A stretch of 64,000 nt of DNA from Pelagibacterales bacterium SAG-MED15. Lineage in GTDB: Bacteria; Pseudomonadota; Alphaproteobacteria; Pelagibacterales; Pelagibacteraceae. A model generated the notes under the pieces. The model did no database searches. It had not been told where the DNA came from and was given only the letters and a program-made list of their open reading frames with translations. The position numbers were made by a program, and so were the translations under genes. Where the stretch lies: the NCBI GenBank assembly GCA_014654065.1, contig JACWDM010000002.1:142759-206758 (forward strand), read 5' to 3'. Shown here one piece after another: positions 12,756 to 26,623 of the stretch (position 1 is its first letter; each line of letters begins with the position of its first letter).

Positions 12756-13631
12756 ATGTCAGTTTTAATTAATAAAAATACAAAATTAATTTGTCAAGGT
12801 TTCACCGGTTCCCATGGAACTTTTCACTCTGAACAAGCGATAAAGTATGGGACAAATCTTGTTGGAGGCGTGACTCCTAAAAAAGGTGGCCAAGTACATT
12901 TAGATAGGCCAGTATTCAATAGTGTTATTGAGGCAAAGGATTCTACAAATGCTAATGCAAGTATGATTTATGTTCCTGCAAAATTTTGTGCGGATGCAAT
13001 CATAGAGGCAATTAATGCAAATATTGAACTAATTGTTTGTATCACAGAAGGTGTTCCAGTTTTGGATATGCTTAAAGTTAAAAAATATCTTAATAAATCT
13101 AAATCAAGATTGATTGGCCCAAATTGTCCTGGAATAATTACTCCAGATGAATGCAAAATTGGGATAATGCCAGGCAATATACATAAAAGAGGATCAGTCG
13201 GAATTGTTTCAAGATCAGGTACATTGACTTACGAAGCTGTTGCTCAAACAACTTCAAATGGGCTAGGTCAATCTACATGTATTGGAATAGGTGGCGATCC
13301 AATAAATGGAACAAATTTTATTGATTGTTTAGATTTATTTTTAAATGATCCAGAAACTGAGTCTATTTTAATGATTGGCGAAATTGGTGGAACAGCAGAA
13401 GAAGAAGCCTCAGATTTTATTAAAAATCACAAGATAAAAAAACCAATAGTTGGTTTTATTGCTGGTGTTACAGCGCCTCCAGGTAGACGAATGGGCCATG
13501 CAGGAGCAATTATTTCAGGTGGCAAAGGTGGAGCAAATGATAAAATAAGAACAATGGAGAAAGCAGGTATTACTATTGCAAAATCACCAGGTGAAATAGG
13601 AAAAACGCTTTTAGAAAAATTGTCACTTTAA
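12756..13631 (+). CDS. sucD: Succinyl-CoA synthetase (ADP-forming) alpha subunit
   Basis: CoA-binding subunit carrying the phosphohistidine; 291 residues. [17 protein letters not shown] is the CoA-binding loop, [10 protein letters not shown] is conserved, and the active-site His248 is in RRMGHAGAI. Follows sucC by one base. A 39-base AT-only spacer separates it from sucA. Confidence 0.97.
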   Translation: MSVLINKNTKLICQGFTGSHGTFHSEQAIKYGTNLVGGVTPKKGGQVHLDRPVFNSVIEAKDSTNANASMIYVPAKFCADAIIEAINANIELIVCITEGVPVLDMLKVKKYLNKSKSRLIGPNCPGIITPDECKIGIMPGNIHKRGSVGIVSRSGTLTYEAVAQTTSNGLGQSTCIGIGGDPINGTNFIDCLDLFLNDPETESILMIGEIGGTAEEEASDFIKNHKIKKPIVGFIAGVTAPPGRRMGHAGAIISGGKGGANDKIRTMEKAGITIAKSPGEIGKTLLEKLSL

Positions 13632-13670
13632 ATAATATATAAAAAAAATTATAATTAAATTATAAAATTA

Positions 13671-16541
13671 ATGAGTTCATCAAAAAATTTAGATCAAAAA
13701 AACACATCTTTTTTAACAAAGTCAAATAGTGCTTTTATTGAAAATATGTACATAAGGTATATCGAAAAAGATCCAAACTTACCTGTAAGTTGGATAGATT
13801 ATTTTGATACTTTGAATGAAGATATCAATTCTGTGGTTAAAGAACTTGAAGGACCTACTTGGCAACCTCAAAAAAAAAAAATTAATTTAAATAAAGAAAA
13901 AAATCAAAGCCAAAATATAAATATTGAAAATATAGAGCTATCAAAAGTTGAATCTATAAAAGCTATAGCACTAATACGAGCATATAGGATTAGGGGACAC
14001 TTGATAGCAAATCTTGATCCATTAAAAATGATGGATAGAAAATATTTACATGAACTACACCCAGAGGACCATGGATTTAAAAAGGAGGATTATGATAAAA
14101 AAATATATTTAGGGTCTTATTTAGATACTGGCTATGCATCAATTAATGAAATTTTAAATAAACTTAGAAAAGTTTACTGCTCTACAATAGGCGCTGAGTA
14201 TATGCATATTTCTGATCCTGAGGAAAAAGTTTGGTTCAGAGATAGAATGGAGAAGGAACAAAATCAATTAAGTTTTACCGAAAATGGTAAAAAAGCAATA
14301 TTAAACAAAGTCGTTCAGGCTGAGGGATTTGAGAAATTTCTTGCAAAAAAATATGTAGGAACAAAAAGATTTGGTTTAGATGGAGGAGAGTCTTTAATAC
14401 CGGCTTTAGAACAGATAATTAAAAGAGGTGGTCAATTAGGAGTTAAGGAAGTTAAAATAGGCATGCCACACAGAGGAAGGTTAAATGTCTTGGCTAATGT
14501 TTTACAAAAATCATATAAAAGGATTTTTAACGAATTTGCCGGTGAAGCAAGTTATAATAAATTAGAGGATTCAACAGGAGATGTAAAATACCACTTAGGC
14601 GCTTCCTCTGATAGAGAATTTGACGGAAACGTAGTACATGTAAGTTTAACAGATAACCCATCACACCTTGAAGCTGTTAATCCAGTTGTCCTTGGTCAAA
14701 CTAGAGCAAAACAATTCTTTCATAAAGACACTAAAAGAGAAAAAGTAATTCCAATTTTAATTCATGGAGATGCCGCTTTTGCCGGTCAAGGAGTAGTAGC
14801 TGAATGTTTTGCAATGTCTGGTCTAAAAGGACATAATACGGGAGGAACTATTCATATAATTTTGAATAATCAAATTGGTTTTACAACTAGTCCTAGGTTT
14901 GCAAGATCTAGTCCGTATCCATCAGACCTTGGAAAAGTTGTTGAAGCACCAATATTGCATTGTAATGGTGATGATCCAGAGTCAGTTGTTCACTGTGCTA
15001 AAATTGCAATAGAGTTTAGACAAAGATTTAAAAGAGATGTCGTCATAGATATTATTTGCTATAGAAGATTTGGACATAATGAGGGAGATGAACCATCATT
15101 TACACAACCATTGATGTATAAAAAAATAAGAAGTCATCCAACAACTTTATCAATATATGGAGATAAATTAATAAAAGAAAAAATTATATCCAAAAATGAT
15201 TTTGATAATAACATAAATGATTTTAAAAACTTGCTTGATGAGCAATTTAAAACAGCAAAAGATTACAAACCTAAATTAAATTGGTTTGAAGGTACTTGGT
15301 CAAGATATCAGCCAAAAAAAGGAAAAGATAGAAGAGGTCAGACAGGTGTTGATATTAATACACTGATCAAAATTTCCGAAAAAATTAATGATGTTAAAGA
15401 TGATCAAAATATTCATAAAACTATTAAAAAAATATTCTCAAATAGACATAAAAGTATTTTAGAGAAAAAGAATATTGATTGGTCTAATGCAGAGGCACTT
15501 GCTTTTGGTAGTCTTTTGAATGAAGGTTTTCCTGTAAGGCTTGTTGGCCAAGATTCAGGGAGAGGAACTTTTAGTCAAAGACATTCTGTTTTGAGAAATC
15601 AAGAAGACAATTCAAGATATATCCCATTAAATAATATTTCAGACAAACAAAAAAAATTTGAAATTGTTGACAGTTTTTTATCTGAACTGGCTGTCCTTGG
15701 TTTTGAGTATGGTTATAGTTTAGTTGAACCTGAAACATTGACAATTTGGGAAGCTCAGTTTGGGGATTTTGCAAACGGGGCGCAAGTTGTAATTGATCAA
15801 TTTATATCCTCTGGTGAGAGAAAATGGTTTAGAGCTTCAGGTTTAGTCCTTTTATTACCACATGGATATGAAGGCCAAGGTCCCGAACATTCATCTGCAA
15901 GACTTGAAAGATTTTTGCAACTTTGTGGACAGGAAAATTTACAGGTTCTTAATTGTACAACACCAGCTAATTATTTTCATGCCCTGAGAAGACAAATTCA
16001 TAGAGATTTTAGAAAACCATTGGTAATAATGACCCCTAAATCTCTATTAAGACATAAAATCTGTGTTTCAAATTTGGAGGATTTTAGTAATAAAAATTCT
16101 TTTCACAGAATTCTCCAGGATCATGCTTTTGATGAGGAAAGTGGTTTTATTAAACTCAAAAAAGATAAAAAGATTGAAAAAGTTGTAATATGCTCAGGAA
16201 AAATATACTTCGATTTACTAGAAGCAAGAGAGAAAGCAAAAAAAAATAACGTTGTCTTCTTAAGAATTGAGCAGTTATACCCGTTTCCTGCAAAATCTTT
16301 AGCTAAAGCACTAAAGCCTTATGCAAAAAATGCTAATTTTATATGGTGTCAAGAAGAGCCAAAAAATATGGGAGCTTGGTTCTCAGTGAGAGATTATATA
16401 CAATGGACTTTAGATTATATAAAGGCTAATAATAACAAAATTTCTTACATTGGAAGAGGGGTTGCAGCATCTCCTGCAACTGGATACGCAAAAAGGCACT
16501 TGGACCAACAGAGAGAAATTATTGAGGAAGTATTAAAATAA
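13671..16541 (+). CDS. sucA: 2-oxoglutarate dehydrogenase E1 component
   Basis: Thiamine-diphosphate-dependent decarboxylase of the 2-oxoglutarate dehydrogenase complex, 956 residues, full length. [11 protein letters not shown] (His267 onward) and [14 protein letters not shown] with the GDGD-like ThDP motif region, [17 protein letters not shown] and [23 protein letters not shown] are diagnostic. The N-terminal [20 protein letters not shown] is the E2-docking helix. No clear Shine-Dalgarno; the spacer upstream (13632-13670) contains TATAAT at 13650-13655, a possible internal -10. Starts the sucA-sucB-lpd run with two- and zero-base gaps. Confidence 0.98.
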   Translation: MSSSKNLDQKNTSFLTKSNSAFIENMYIRYIEKDPNLPVSWIDYFDTLNEDINSVVKELEGPTWQPQKKKINLNKEKNQSQNINIENIELSKVESIKAIALIRAYRIRGHLIANLDPLKMMDRKYLHELHPEDHGFKKEDYDKKIYLGSYLDTGYASINEILNKLRKVYCSTIGAEYMHISDPEEKVWFRDRMEKEQNQLSFTENGKKAILNKVVQAEGFEKFLAKKYVGTKRFGLDGGESLIPALEQIIKRGGQLGVKEVKIGMPHRGRLNVLANVLQKSYKRIFNEFAGEASYNKLEDSTGDVKYHLGASSDREFDGNVVHVSLTDNPSHLEAVNPVVLGQTRAKQFFHKDTKREKVIPILIHGDAAFAGQGVVAECFAMSGLKGHNTGGTIHIILNNQIGFTTSPRFARSSPYPSDLGKVVEAPILHCNGDDPESVVHCAKIAIEFRQRFKRDVVIDIICYRRFGHNEGDEPSFTQPLMYKKIRSHPTTLSIYGDKLIKEKIISKNDFDNNINDFKNLLDEQFKTAKDYKPKLNWFEGTWSRYQPKKGKDRRGQTGVDINTLIKISEKINDVKDDQNIHKTIKKIFSNRHKSILEKKNIDWSNAEALAFGSLLNEGFPVRLVGQDSGRGTFSQRHSVLRNQEDNSRYIPLNNISDKQKKFEIVDSFLSELAVLGFEYGYSLVEPETLTIWEAQFGDFANGAQVVIDQFISSGERKWFRASGLVLLLPHGYEGQGPEHSSARLERFLQLCGQENLQVLNCTTPANYFHALRRQIHRDFRKPLVIMTPKSLLRHKICVSNLEDFSNKNSFHRILQDHAFDEESGFIKLKKDKKIEKVVICSGKIYFDLLEAREKAKKNNVVFLRIEQLYPFPAKSLAKALKPYAKNANFIWCQEEPKNMGAWFSVRDYIQWTLDYIKANNNKISYIGRGVAASPATGYAKRHLDQQREIIEEVLK

Positions 16542-16543
16542 AT

Positions 16544-17869
16544 ATGAGTGAGCAGATTATAGTACCAGCATTAGGCGAAAGTATAACAGAGGCAACTGTT
16601 GCTAAATGGCTTAAAAGTGTTGGTGATACAGTCGAAGCTGACGAACCTATTGTTGAACTTGAAACTGATAAAGTAAATTTAGAGGTTCCCTCTCCAATAA
16701 GTGGAACAGTCGGAGATATTAAATTTAAGGATGGTGATACTGTCGAGGTAGGAGCTGTTTTAGGATCTGTACAAACTAATGGTCATAATTTAAAAAAAGA
16801 AGAAGTTGAAATAAAAGAGACAGTAAAAAGTGAGGAAAAAAATAATATTAGTAAACTTGAATCTGAAAAAATACAGCCAAAAATTTTTGAGAAGGAAGAC
16901 CCTATAGAGATTGAAGATAATGAAAATATTGATAGTGATGTAAAGGGAGAGCAGCCATTAATTTTAACTAATGAAATAACAAAAGAAATCAATACAACTG
17001 AAACTAAAATTAATAATAACCTTTCACCATCTGTTAGAAAAATAATCGCTGAAAAAAAAATAGATATTAGCTCTGTTACGGGAACTGGAAAAGATGGAAG
17101 GATATCTAAAGGTGATTTAATAAATCTAATGTCAGTAAAACCTGCTCCTTCCGAAAGAAAAATTAAATTTGGTGAAGAAGAAAAAATTAAAATGACACGG
17201 TTGAGACAAACTATTGCGAAAAGACTGAAACAAGCCCAAGAAAATGCAGCATTACTAACCACTTTTAATGAAATTGATATGTCAGGAATTATTGAGATGA
17301 GGAAAGAAAATCAAGAAGATTTTCAAAAAAGATATGGAGTAAAATTGGGCTTTATGTCATTTTTTGTTAAATCATGCGTTTTAGCCCTTAAAGCATTTCC
17401 AATTGTAAATGCAGAAATTTCTGGTGACGAAATTATATATAAAAATTATTATAACATTAGTTTTGCAGTGGGTACCGATAAAGGATTAGTTGTTCCAGTA
17501 TTAAAAAATGCAGATGAATTGTCTTTCGCTGATATTGAAAAAAATATTAAATCAATTTCCGATAAAGCTAGAGAGGGAAAGCTTAATATAGAGGATTTAC
17601 AAGGAGGGACATTCACAATAAGTAATGGTGGAGTTTATGGATCAATGTTATCAACTCCAATTTTAAATTTACCACAATCTGCAGTTTTAGGCATGCATAA
17701 TATTAGTGATAGACCCGTGGCCGTCGAAGGTGAAATTAAAATAAGGCCAGTTATGTATTTAGCATTATCTTATGATCATAGAATTATTGATGGAAAAGAC
17801 TCAGTTTCTTTTTTAAAAACAATAAAAGAGAATTTAGAGGATCCTAGAAGGTTATTTTTAGAGATTTAG
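16544..17869 (+). CDS. sucB: 2-oxoglutarate dehydrogenase E2 (dihydrolipoyl succinyltransferase)
   Basis: Core acyltransferase, 441 residues. Domains in order: lipoyl domain (1 to about 78) with lipoylated Lys43 in ETDKVNLEV; a long charged linker; the peripheral subunit-binding domain ([14 protein letters not shown] through [12 protein letters not shown]); and the catalytic domain ending with [13 protein letters not shown], whose His and Asp are catalytic. The linker is Glu/Lys-rich instead of the Ala/Pro-rich linker usual in higher-GC bacteria, as expected for an AT-rich genome. It abuts lpd with no spacer. Confidence 0.97.
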   Translation: MSEQIIVPALGESITEATVAKWLKSVGDTVEADEPIVELETDKVNLEVPSPISGTVGDIKFKDGDTVEVGAVLGSVQTNGHNLKKEEVEIKETVKSEEKNNISKLESEKIQPKIFEKEDPIEIEDNENIDSDVKGEQPLILTNEITKEINTTETKINNNLSPSVRKIIAEKKIDISSVTGTGKDGRISKGDLINLMSVKPAPSERKIKFGEEEKIKMTRLRQTIAKRLKQAQENAALLTTFNEIDMSGIIEMRKENQEDFQKRYGVKLGFMSFFVKSCVLALKAFPIVNAEISGDEIIYKNYYNISFAVGTDKGLVVPVLKNADELSFADIEKNIKSISDKAREGKLNIEDLQGGTFTISNGGVYGSMLSTPILNLPQSAVLGMHNISDRPVAVEGEIKIRPVMYLALSYDHRIIDGKDSVSFLKTIKENLEDPRRLFLEI

Positions 17870-19270
17870 ATGTCTGACAAATTTCAAGCAACTATTATTG
17901 GTGGAGGCCCTGGAGGATATGTTTGTGCGATAAGATTAGCTCAGCTAGGATTTAAAACTGCATGCATTGAATCTAGAGGAGCTTTGGGTGGTACATGTTT
18001 GAACGTTGGATGTATACCTTCTAAAAGTCTTTTAAATCTTTCCGAAAATTACCATAAAGCAAAATCATTTGACCAACTAGGTATAGAGGTTGGACAAATA
18101 AAGTTAAACTTAGAAAAAATGATGAAAAATAAAGAAAAGGCAGTAGATGTTTTAACTAAAGGAGTAGAGTTTTTATTTAAAAAAAATAAAGTTACTTACT
18201 TCAAAGGAACTGGTTCTTTAAACTCTAACAATCAAATTAAAATTACAGATTCAAATAAAAAAGAAATATTAATTAATTCTGATAAAATTATAATTTCTAC
18301 AGGCTCGGAGGCTCAGGAACTACCAGGGACTAAATTTGATGAAAAAATAATTTTATCTTCAACTGGAGCCTTATCTTTAAATTCAGTACCAAAGAAAATG
18401 CTGATTGTTGGTGGCGGGTATATTGGACTAGAAATGGGATCGGTTTGGTCTAGACTAGGATCTGAAGTTCATGTTGTTGAGTTTCTAGACCACATCACTC
18501 CTGGTATGGATAAAGAGATTTCTAAAGAATTTATGAAAATTTTAAAAAAGCAAGGAATAAAATTTCACATGGAGACTAAAGTTGAAAATATAAAAAAAAA
18601 TACTAACTCTGCAACAGTAACTATATCCAATAAAGATGGGAAGCAAAGTCAAATTGAAACTGATGTTGTTCTTATTTCTGTTGGCAGAAAACCAAATACA
18701 AAAAACTTAAATTTAGAAAATATTGGAGTAAAACTAGATAACAAAAAAAGAGTCAAAGTTAATAAAAATTTTGAGACAAATATTCAAAATATTTATGCAA
18801 TTGGAGATGTAATTGAAGGACCTATGCTTGCTCATAAAGCTGAAGAAGAAGGAATTGCAGTTGCTGAGCTAATTGCAGGTCAGTCTGGTCATGTAAACTA
18901 TAATGTTATACCTGGAGTTATTTATACTACCCCCGAGGTTGCTGCAGTTGGTCAAACTGAAGAAATACTTAAAGAAAAAAATGTTAAATATAAAGTTGGA
19001 AAGTTTTCTTTTATGGCGAATTCTCGGGCTAAAGCTATAAATGAAGCAGAAGGTTTTGTTAAAATTCTTGCAGATGAAATGAGTGATAAAGTCCTTGGTG
19101 TTCATCTAATAGGACCCCACGCAGGTGAATTAATTGCTGAAATGGCTGTGGCAATGGAATTTGGTGCCAGTGCAGAAGATATTGCAAGAACTTGCCATGC
19201 ACATCCAACCTTTTCAGAGGCAATTAAAGAAGCAGCATTATCTGTGGATAAAAGAGCAATACACTCTTAA
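17870..19270 (+). CDS. lpd: Dihydrolipoyl dehydrogenase (E3)
   Basis: Flavoprotein disulfide reductase of 466 residues that reoxidises lipoamide. FAD motif IIGGGPGGYVCA near the N terminus, redox-active Cys43 and Cys48 in GGTCLNVGCIPSK, NAD motif VGGGYIGLEMG, and the C-terminal active-site HPTFSEA with its His. Starts directly after the sucB stop, so it belongs to the oxoglutarate complex operon, though it may also serve other lipoamide complexes encoded elsewhere. Confidence 0.97.
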   Translation: MSDKFQATIIGGGPGGYVCAIRLAQLGFKTACIESRGALGGTCLNVGCIPSKSLLNLSENYHKAKSFDQLGIEVGQIKLNLEKMMKNKEKAVDVLTKGVEFLFKKNKVTYFKGTGSLNSNNQIKITDSNKKEILINSDKIIISTGSEAQELPGTKFDEKIILSSTGALSLNSVPKKMLIVGGGYIGLEMGSVWSRLGSEVHVVEFLDHITPGMDKEISKEFMKILKKQGIKFHMETKVENIKKNTNSATVTISNKDGKQSQIETDVVLISVGRKPNTKNLNLENIGVKLDNKKRVKVNKNFETNIQNIYAIGDVIEGPMLAHKAEEEGIAVAELIAGQSGHVNYNVIPGVIYTTPEVAAVGQTEEILKEKNVKYKVGKFSFMANSRAKAINEAEGFVKILADEMSDKVLGVHLIGPHAGELIAEMAVAMEFGASAEDIARTCHAHPTFSEAIKEAALSVDKRAIHS

Positions 19271-19292
19271 AATATTCTCATATTATACGGTT

Positions 19293-21248
19293 ATGAAAGT
19301 ACCGATTCTACTACCTAATATTTTTAATTATCCTTTTACTTATAATTCAAGTGTAAACTTAAAAGTTGGAGAATTCGTTGAAGTTCCATTTGGCAAAACA
19401 AAAATAGTTGGAGTTGTTTGGGATACATTTGAAGAAACAAATAATAAAAATTATAAGCTTAAAAATGTAATCAAAAAATTTGATATACCTGGTCTTAAAA
19501 AAGAAACAGTAAAATTCTTAGATTGGTTTTCACAATATAATTTAATACCAAAGGGAATGGCACTTAAATTAATGTTATTAAGTAGCCAAGTAGTTGAAAA
19601 GCTACCTGATAAAGATTATTTAACTTATACTTGCATTAAAAAGAAATCAAATTTTAATCTCTCTGACAATCAAAAAAAAAACCTAGAGGAAATAAGTAAA
19701 GATATTAAAAATTTCAGAGTCCACGTTTTACAAGGTGTAACGGGATCAGGAAAAACTATTGTATATTTCGAGGCAGTAAAAAAAATTATCAAAAATGGAA
19801 ATCAAGTATTAATATTACTTCCTGAGATTGGTCTGACAAGTCAATTTGAAAAAAAATTTACAGAATTTTTTGGTTTTGAAGCAGCTTTATGGCATTCAAA
19901 TATAACAAAAAAAAATAAAAAAATCGTATGGAGCGGCATAGTAAATAACAAAATAAAAGTTGTTATAGGAGCAAGATCATCACTTTTTTTACCCTTTAAA
20001 AACTTAGGTTTAATTATAGTCGACGAGGAGCATGACCAATCTTATAAACAAGATGAGGGAATAATTTATAACGCTCGAGACATGGCAATAGCACGAGCAA
20101 ATTTTGAAAATATACCCATCAATCTTGTAACTGCTGTGCCATCAATAGAGACATTCGATAATATTAAAAAAGGTAAATATCTAATCTCAAGACTAAATGA
20201 GAGATATAAAAAAGCCTCCCAGCCAAATCATGAAATTATAAATTTAAATAAAACAAAATTAGATAAGTATTCATGGTTGTCCAAGGATGTAATTGAAAAA
20301 GCAAACGATCATTTAAAAAAAAATGATCAAGTTTTATTTTTTTTAAATCGTAGAGGTTTTTCTCCACACGTATTATGTAAAAAATGTCTTAATAGTTATT
20401 CTTGTCCAAATTGTTCGATTAATCTGGTTTTCCATAAAAATAAAAAAGTACTATTATGTCATTATTGTGGGTTTAAAGATAAACTTGAAAGAAATTGTGG
20501 CAAAAATAATATTTGTGAGCCTGTTTTTTGTGGACCAGGCGTTGAAAGAATTACTGAGGAGGTAAAAAAAAAATTTCCAGATAAAAACATTTCGATTTTT
20601 TCAAGTGATACAATGAATAAAAAAAATTCATCAGAAATATTAAAAAAAATATCTAATAACGAAATACAAATACTAGTTGGAACACAATTAATTTCAAAAG
20701 GTTTTCATTTTCCAAATTTAAATTGTATTATTGTAGTTGATATAGATCTATCATCCAGCGGACATGATTTGAGAGGAACAGAAAAAAATTTACAGCTCTA
20801 TCATCAGCTTTCAGGTAGAGCAGGTAGATCTGGAAAGCCAGCAACAGTTTATTTCCAAACATATAATACTGATTTAAATTCTATAAAAAATTTGACAAAT
20901 AGCGATCCAGATATTTTTCTGGGAAAAGAATTAGAATTAAGAAAAAAAAATAATCTTCCTCCCTTTCAAAGATTTATATCTTTAATAATTACTGGAAGTG
21001 ATGAAAAAAAAGCTGAGTTAGAATCTATAAAATTTAAAGAATTTATAGAAAAGCAAATAAAAGACAAAATTCTTGGCCCTGTAAATGCTCCTATTTTTAG
21101 GATAAAAAGAAAGTATAGATTAAGACTTTTAGTTAGAGGCAGAAAATCACTAAATCTACAGAGCTCCTTATCAAAAATTATATCAAAATATAAATTTCCT
21201 CATGGAATAAAACTGACAGTTGATGTTGACCCAATAAACTTCAATTAA
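19293..21248 (+). CDS. priA: Primosomal protein N' (replication restart helicase)
   Basis: 3'-to-5' helicase that reloads the replisome at collapsed forks. 651 residues from ATG 19293 (MKVPILLPNIF); the frame is open further upstream but that part overlaps lpd and does not resemble PriA. Walker A is GVTGSGKT, Walker B is IIVDEEHDQSYKQ, and QLISKGFHFPN and LYHQLSGRAGRSG are helicase C-domain motifs. The zinc-binding insertion has CKKC, CPNC and CHYC pairs, but the fourth pair is spaced CGKNNIC where the family usually has CPxC. Located between lpd and the atp operon, 22 bases after lpd. Confidence 0.95.
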   Translation: MKVPILLPNIFNYPFTYNSSVNLKVGEFVEVPFGKTKIVGVVWDTFEETNNKNYKLKNVIKKFDIPGLKKETVKFLDWFSQYNLIPKGMALKLMLLSSQVVEKLPDKDYLTYTCIKKKSNFNLSDNQKKNLEEISKDIKNFRVHVLQGVTGSGKTIVYFEAVKKIIKNGNQVLILLPEIGLTSQFEKKFTEFFGFEAALWHSNITKKNKKIVWSGIVNNKIKVVIGARSSLFLPFKNLGLIIVDEEHDQSYKQDEGIIYNARDMAIARANFENIPINLVTAVPSIETFDNIKKGKYLISRLNERYKKASQPNHEIINLNKTKLDKYSWLSKDVIEKANDHLKKNDQVLFFLNRRGFSPHVLCKKCLNSYSCPNCSINLVFHKNKKVLLCHYCGFKDKLERNCGKNNICEPVFCGPGVERITEEVKKKFPDKNISIFSSDTMNKKNSSEILKKISNNEIQILVGTQLISKGFHFPNLNCIIVVDIDLSSSGHDLRGTEKNLQLYHQLSGRAGRSGKPATVYFQTYNTDLNSIKNLTNSDPDIFLGKELELRKKNNLPPFQRFISLIITGSDEKKAELESIKFKEFIEKQIKDKILGPVNAPIFRIKRKYRLRLLVRGRKSLNLQSSLSKIISKYKFPHGIKLTVDVDPINFN

Positions 21249-21353
21249 TCAACAAAATACTGACTATTTTGACAATGTGTTACTTGAAGACATTTTTATC
21301 ATATGTTAATTAATCTGAATTTTTAAATAATCCTCACTTACAAAGGTTATAAA
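21249..21353 (+). promoter_or_regulatory. Intergenic region before the atp operon; weak promoter candidates
   Basis: This 105-base gap is the only sizeable space upstream of atpH and is the likely site of an atp promoter. A perfect TTGACA is at 21269-21274, but no good -10 lies 16-18 bases downstream; TATCAT at 21297-21302 is 22 bases away. A second pairing, TTGAAG at 21284-21289 with TAATTA 17 bases on, is also poor. A clear ribosome-binding site AAAGG is at 21342-21346. I see no hairpin or small gene. Confidence 0.35.
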
Positions 21354-21911
21354 TTGACTGGTAACAAAAATTTCTCAGAAACTTCAGTTGGTAGGTATTC
21401 ATTAGCGTTGTATGAGTTATCAGATGAGGCAAAAGTAATAAGCGAGATTGAAAAGCAAGTTATATCTTTAGTTAATTTAATTAATAATAGTAAAGATTTA
21501 GATTTTTTTATAAAGAACCCTACCATTAAAAAAGAAGATCAAGAAAAAATCATTCAACAGATTTCTGACAAATTTAATCTTAATAAATTATTAACTAAAT
21601 TTTTGTGCTATTTGATTTCTAAAAGACGTTTTTTTTATGTGGAAAAAATCCTTCTAGACTTTATAAAAACCTGTTCAAAAAAAAGAGGTGAAATAAAAGC
21701 AGAATTACTAGCAGCTAATGATTTGAATAAGGAAGAAATTATAAAAATAGAGAATGACTTATCGAGTTCATTTGATTCAAAAATAAAATTAAATTTCAAA
21801 AAAGATCCAAGTTTAATTGGTGGTTTAATTGTTCAGGTTAGTAGTACGATGATAGATACCTCTATAAAAAATAAATTACAAAAAATAGAAAACAATATGA
21901 TAGAGGCTTAA
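21354..21911 (+). CDS. atpH: F1 ATP synthase delta subunit
   Basis: Peripheral-stalk subunit linking the F1 head to the b subunits, 185 residues. Typical OSCP/delta pattern: SVGRYSLALYELSDEA at the N terminus, and KKDPSLIGGLIVQVSSTMIDTSIKNKL at the C terminus. The start is TTG at 21354, supported by AAAGG seven bases upstream; no ATG or GTG would keep the conserved N-terminal region. First gene of atpHAGDC; the stop adjoins the atpA start. Confidence 0.94.
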   Translation: MTGNKNFSETSVGRYSLALYELSDEAKVISEIEKQVISLVNLINNSKDLDFFIKNPTIKKEDQEKIIQQISDKFNLNKLLTKFLCYLISKRRFFYVEKILLDFIKTCSKKRGEIKAELLAANDLNKEEIIKIENDLSSSFDSKIKLNFKKDPSLIGGLIVQVSSTMIDTSIKNKLQKIENNMIEA

Positions 21912-23447
21912 ATGGAAATAAATCCTTCAGAAGTAACAAAAATATTAAAAGAGCAGATTAAAAAATTTGGAGATAAAGCTGAAATAACTGAAGTTGGTCA
22001 AGTATTATCAATAGGCGATGGTATAGCTAGAGTTTATGGATTAGATAATGTTCAGGCAGGTGAGATGGTTGAATTTTCCGATGGGTCAAAAGGAATGGCT
22101 CTTAACCTAGAGAGTGAGAATGTAGGGGTTGTAATTTTTGGAGATGATAGAAATATTAAGGAAGGTGATGTAGTAAAAAGAACGGGAAGTATCGTTGATA
22201 CACCTGTTGGAAAAGAATTGTTAGGAAGAGTTGTTGATGGATTGGGTAATCCAATTGATGGTAAAGGTGTTTTAGATAAAGGAGTAAAAAAAACTAGAGT
22301 TGAAGTAAAAGCTCCAGGAATTATTCCAAGACAGTCTGTTAGTGAGCCAATGCAAACAGGATTAAAATCAATTGATAGTTTGGTTCCAGTTGGAAGAGGG
22401 CAACGTGAATTAATTATAGGTGATAGACAAACTGGTAAAACTGCAGTTGCTATTGATGCAATTATTAACCAAAAAAAAATAAATGAAACTGGTGATGAGA
22501 AGCAAAAACTTTATTGTGTGTATGTAGCCATAGGTCAAAAAAGATCTACAGTTAGACAAATTCAAAAAACTCTAGAAGAGGCAGGGGCAATGGAATACAC
22601 AACAATTGTAGCTGCAACAGCTTCAGATGCTGCACCACTTCAATTTCTTGCTCCATATACTGGATGTGCAATGGGTGAGTATTTTAGAGACAATGGTATG
22701 CACGCATTGATTATCTATGATGATTTATCTAAACAGGCTGTAGCATACAGACAAATGTCACTTTTGTTAAGGAGACCACCTGGAAGAGAAGCTTATCCTG
22801 GGGATGTATTTTACTTACATAGTAGACTACTTGAAAGAGCTGCAAAACTTAGCGATGAACATGGAGGTGGTTCGTTAACTGCTCTTCCTATTATTGAGAC
22901 ACAGGGTGGTGACGTATCAGCTTTTATACCAACGAATGTGATATCAATCACAGACGGACAAATATTTCTTGAAACAGAATTATTTAACCAGGGAATTAGA
23001 CCAGCAATTAACGTAGGGCTATCAGTTTCTAGAGTAGGATCATCAGCTCAAACAAAAGCAATGAAAAAAGTTTCTGGTTCTATGAAACTAGAACTTGCTC
23101 AATATAGAGAAATGGCAGCTTTTGCTCAGTTTGGTTCAGACCTGGATGCCTCTACTCAAAAGTTACTTAATCGTGGATCAAAATTAACTGAACTTTTAAA
23201 ACAAAAACAATATTCTCCGATGACTGTTGCAGAGCAAGTAATTTCGGTATTTTGTGGAGTCAAAGGATATTTAGATGATGTAGAACTTAAGGATATTGCT
23301 GAGTTTGAAGCTAAAATTATTGAAAAAAGTAAATCTGAAAAACCAGAGATCATAGAATCGATTTTAAGTTCTGGTAAATTAGAGGAAAATACTGAAAAAC
23401 TATTAGTTGATGTAATAACAGAGCTAAAGAAAAACTTTAAATCATAA
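21912..23447 (+). CDS. atpA: F1 ATP synthase alpha subunit
   Basis: Non-catalytic nucleotide-binding subunit of F1, 511 residues. P-loop GDRQTGKT at residues 170-177; [31 protein letters not shown] and the arginine-finger segment [12 protein letters not shown] are all present. Followed by atpG after three bases. Confidence 0.99.
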   Translation: MEINPSEVTKILKEQIKKFGDKAEITEVGQVLSIGDGIARVYGLDNVQAGEMVEFSDGSKGMALNLESENVGVVIFGDDRNIKEGDVVKRTGSIVDTPVGKELLGRVVDGLGNPIDGKGVLDKGVKKTRVEVKAPGIIPRQSVSEPMQTGLKSIDSLVPVGRGQRELIIGDRQTGKTAVAIDAIINQKKINETGDEKQKLYCVYVAIGQKRSTVRQIQKTLEEAGAMEYTTIVAATASDAAPLQFLAPYTGCAMGEYFRDNGMHALIIYDDLSKQAVAYRQMSLLLRRPPGREAYPGDVFYLHSRLLERAAKLSDEHGGGSLTALPIIETQGGDVSAFIPTNVISITDGQIFLETELFNQGIRPAINVGLSVSRVGSSAQTKAMKKVSGSMKLELAQYREMAAFAQFGSDLDASTQKLLNRGSKLTELLKQKQYSPMTVAEQVISVFCGVKGYLDDVELKDIAEFEAKIIEKSKSEKPEIIESILSSGKLEENTEKLLVDVITELKKNFKS

Positions 23448-23450
23448 AAT

Positions 23451-25743
<2,293 letters not shown>

Positions 25744-25744
<1 letters not shown>

Positions 25745-26142
25745 TGAGTGAGTTATTTAATTTAGAAATAATAAATCCAGAAAAATCCTTTTTTACAAAA
25801 GATGATGTTAATGAGGTAGTTGTACCTGCTTATGAAGGTGAGATGGGAATATTAAAAGATCATATTTCAATAATATCTTTTTTAAAACCTGGAATAATGA
25901 AAGTTTTTACAAGTAATAGTGAGGAAAAATTTTATATAGAGGATGGTATATTAGAGTTTAAAGATAATTCTCTATCAATATTAACAAGTTCAGTAATTAA
26001 ATACGATCAATTAGATAGAGATTATATTCAAAAATCAATTCAAGAAGCGGAAGAGAATCTATCTAAAGATGATATTAATGATCAACAAAGATTTTTAATA
26101 TCGCAAAAAATTGATACTTTAAAGTCTGTAATAGTTAACTAA
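25744..26142 (+). CDS. atpC: F1 ATP synthase epsilon subunit
   Basis: Rotor-associated inhibitory subunit, 132 residues. The N-terminal beta-sandwich pattern is clear (EIINPEKSFFTKDDVNEVVVPAYEGEMGILKDH region); the C-terminal helical part is short and diverged but present. Last gene of atpHAGDC. Its stop lies eight bases inside the convergent rppH gene, so there is no terminator space between them. Confidence 0.93.
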
Positions 26143-26623
26143 TTAAAAATTTTTGAACTTCTAATTCAACTTTTTTATAAACATCTATTTTAAAATCTAC
26201 GACATTTTTTGTTAAAGAATTAGCATCAATCCATTTCCATTCTAAAAACTCTGGTTTTTTTGTATTAATATCAATTTCAGACTCTTTACCTAAAAATCTC
26301 ATAATAAACCATTTTTGTTTCTGCCCTTTAAACTTTCCCTTCCAAATTATTCCTAATAAACGCTCAGGCAAATAATAAATTGTATAACCATCTATTTCCT
26401 TGATTAATGATACACTTTTAACGCTTGTCTCCTCGTATAATTCTCGGATTGCTGCTTGGTGATCGTTTTCCCCTGGATCTATACCACCCTGAGGCATTTG
26501 CCAATAATTATTGGGATTATCAATTCTCTTTGCAACAAAAATTTTATTATTTTGATTTAGCAAAACAATACCTACACCATTACGTAATGGAAGATTTTTC
26601 AAATCTTTTTTTGATTTAACCAT
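26135..26623 (-). CDS. rppH: RNA pyrophosphohydrolase (Nudix)
   Basis: Removes pyrophosphate from mRNA 5' ends, or hydrolyses dinucleoside polyphosphates, as in the alphaproteobacterial NudH/RppH group. 162 residues. N-terminal LPLRNGVGIVLLNQNNKIFVAKR and WQMPQGGIDPGE lead into the Nudix box (about 46-68) with the REL-EE glutamates at 60-65; KGQKQKWFIMRF is typical of RppH. The start overlaps ctpA by eight bases; last gene of the long rplU-to-rppH minus-strand operon. Confidence 0.94.
   Translation of the reverse strand: MVKSKKDLKNLPLRNGVGIVLLNQNNKIFVAKRIDNPNNYWQMPQGGIDPGENDHQAAIRELYEETSVKSVSLIKEIDGYTIYYLPERLLGIIWKGKFKGQKQKWFIMRFLGKESEIDINTKKPEFLEWKWIDANSLTKNVVDFKIDVYKKVELEVQKFLIS

Noticed and set aside
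16783..17262. A 159-codon hydrophobic open frame antisense to sucB
   Set aside because: It covers the Lys/Glu-rich linker and E3-binding region of SucB; the Ser/Phe/Leu-rich antisense composition is what an AAA/GAA-rich sense strand produces.
19134..19292. Upstream extension of priA into lpd
   Set aside because: The 53 extra residues are an alternative reading of lpd and do not resemble a PriA N terminus; ATG 19293 gives the expected one.
21269..21302. TTGACA at 21269 with TATCAT at 21297 as a full atp promoter
   Set aside because: The 22-base spacing is too long for a normal sigma70 promoter; kept only as a weak candidate region.
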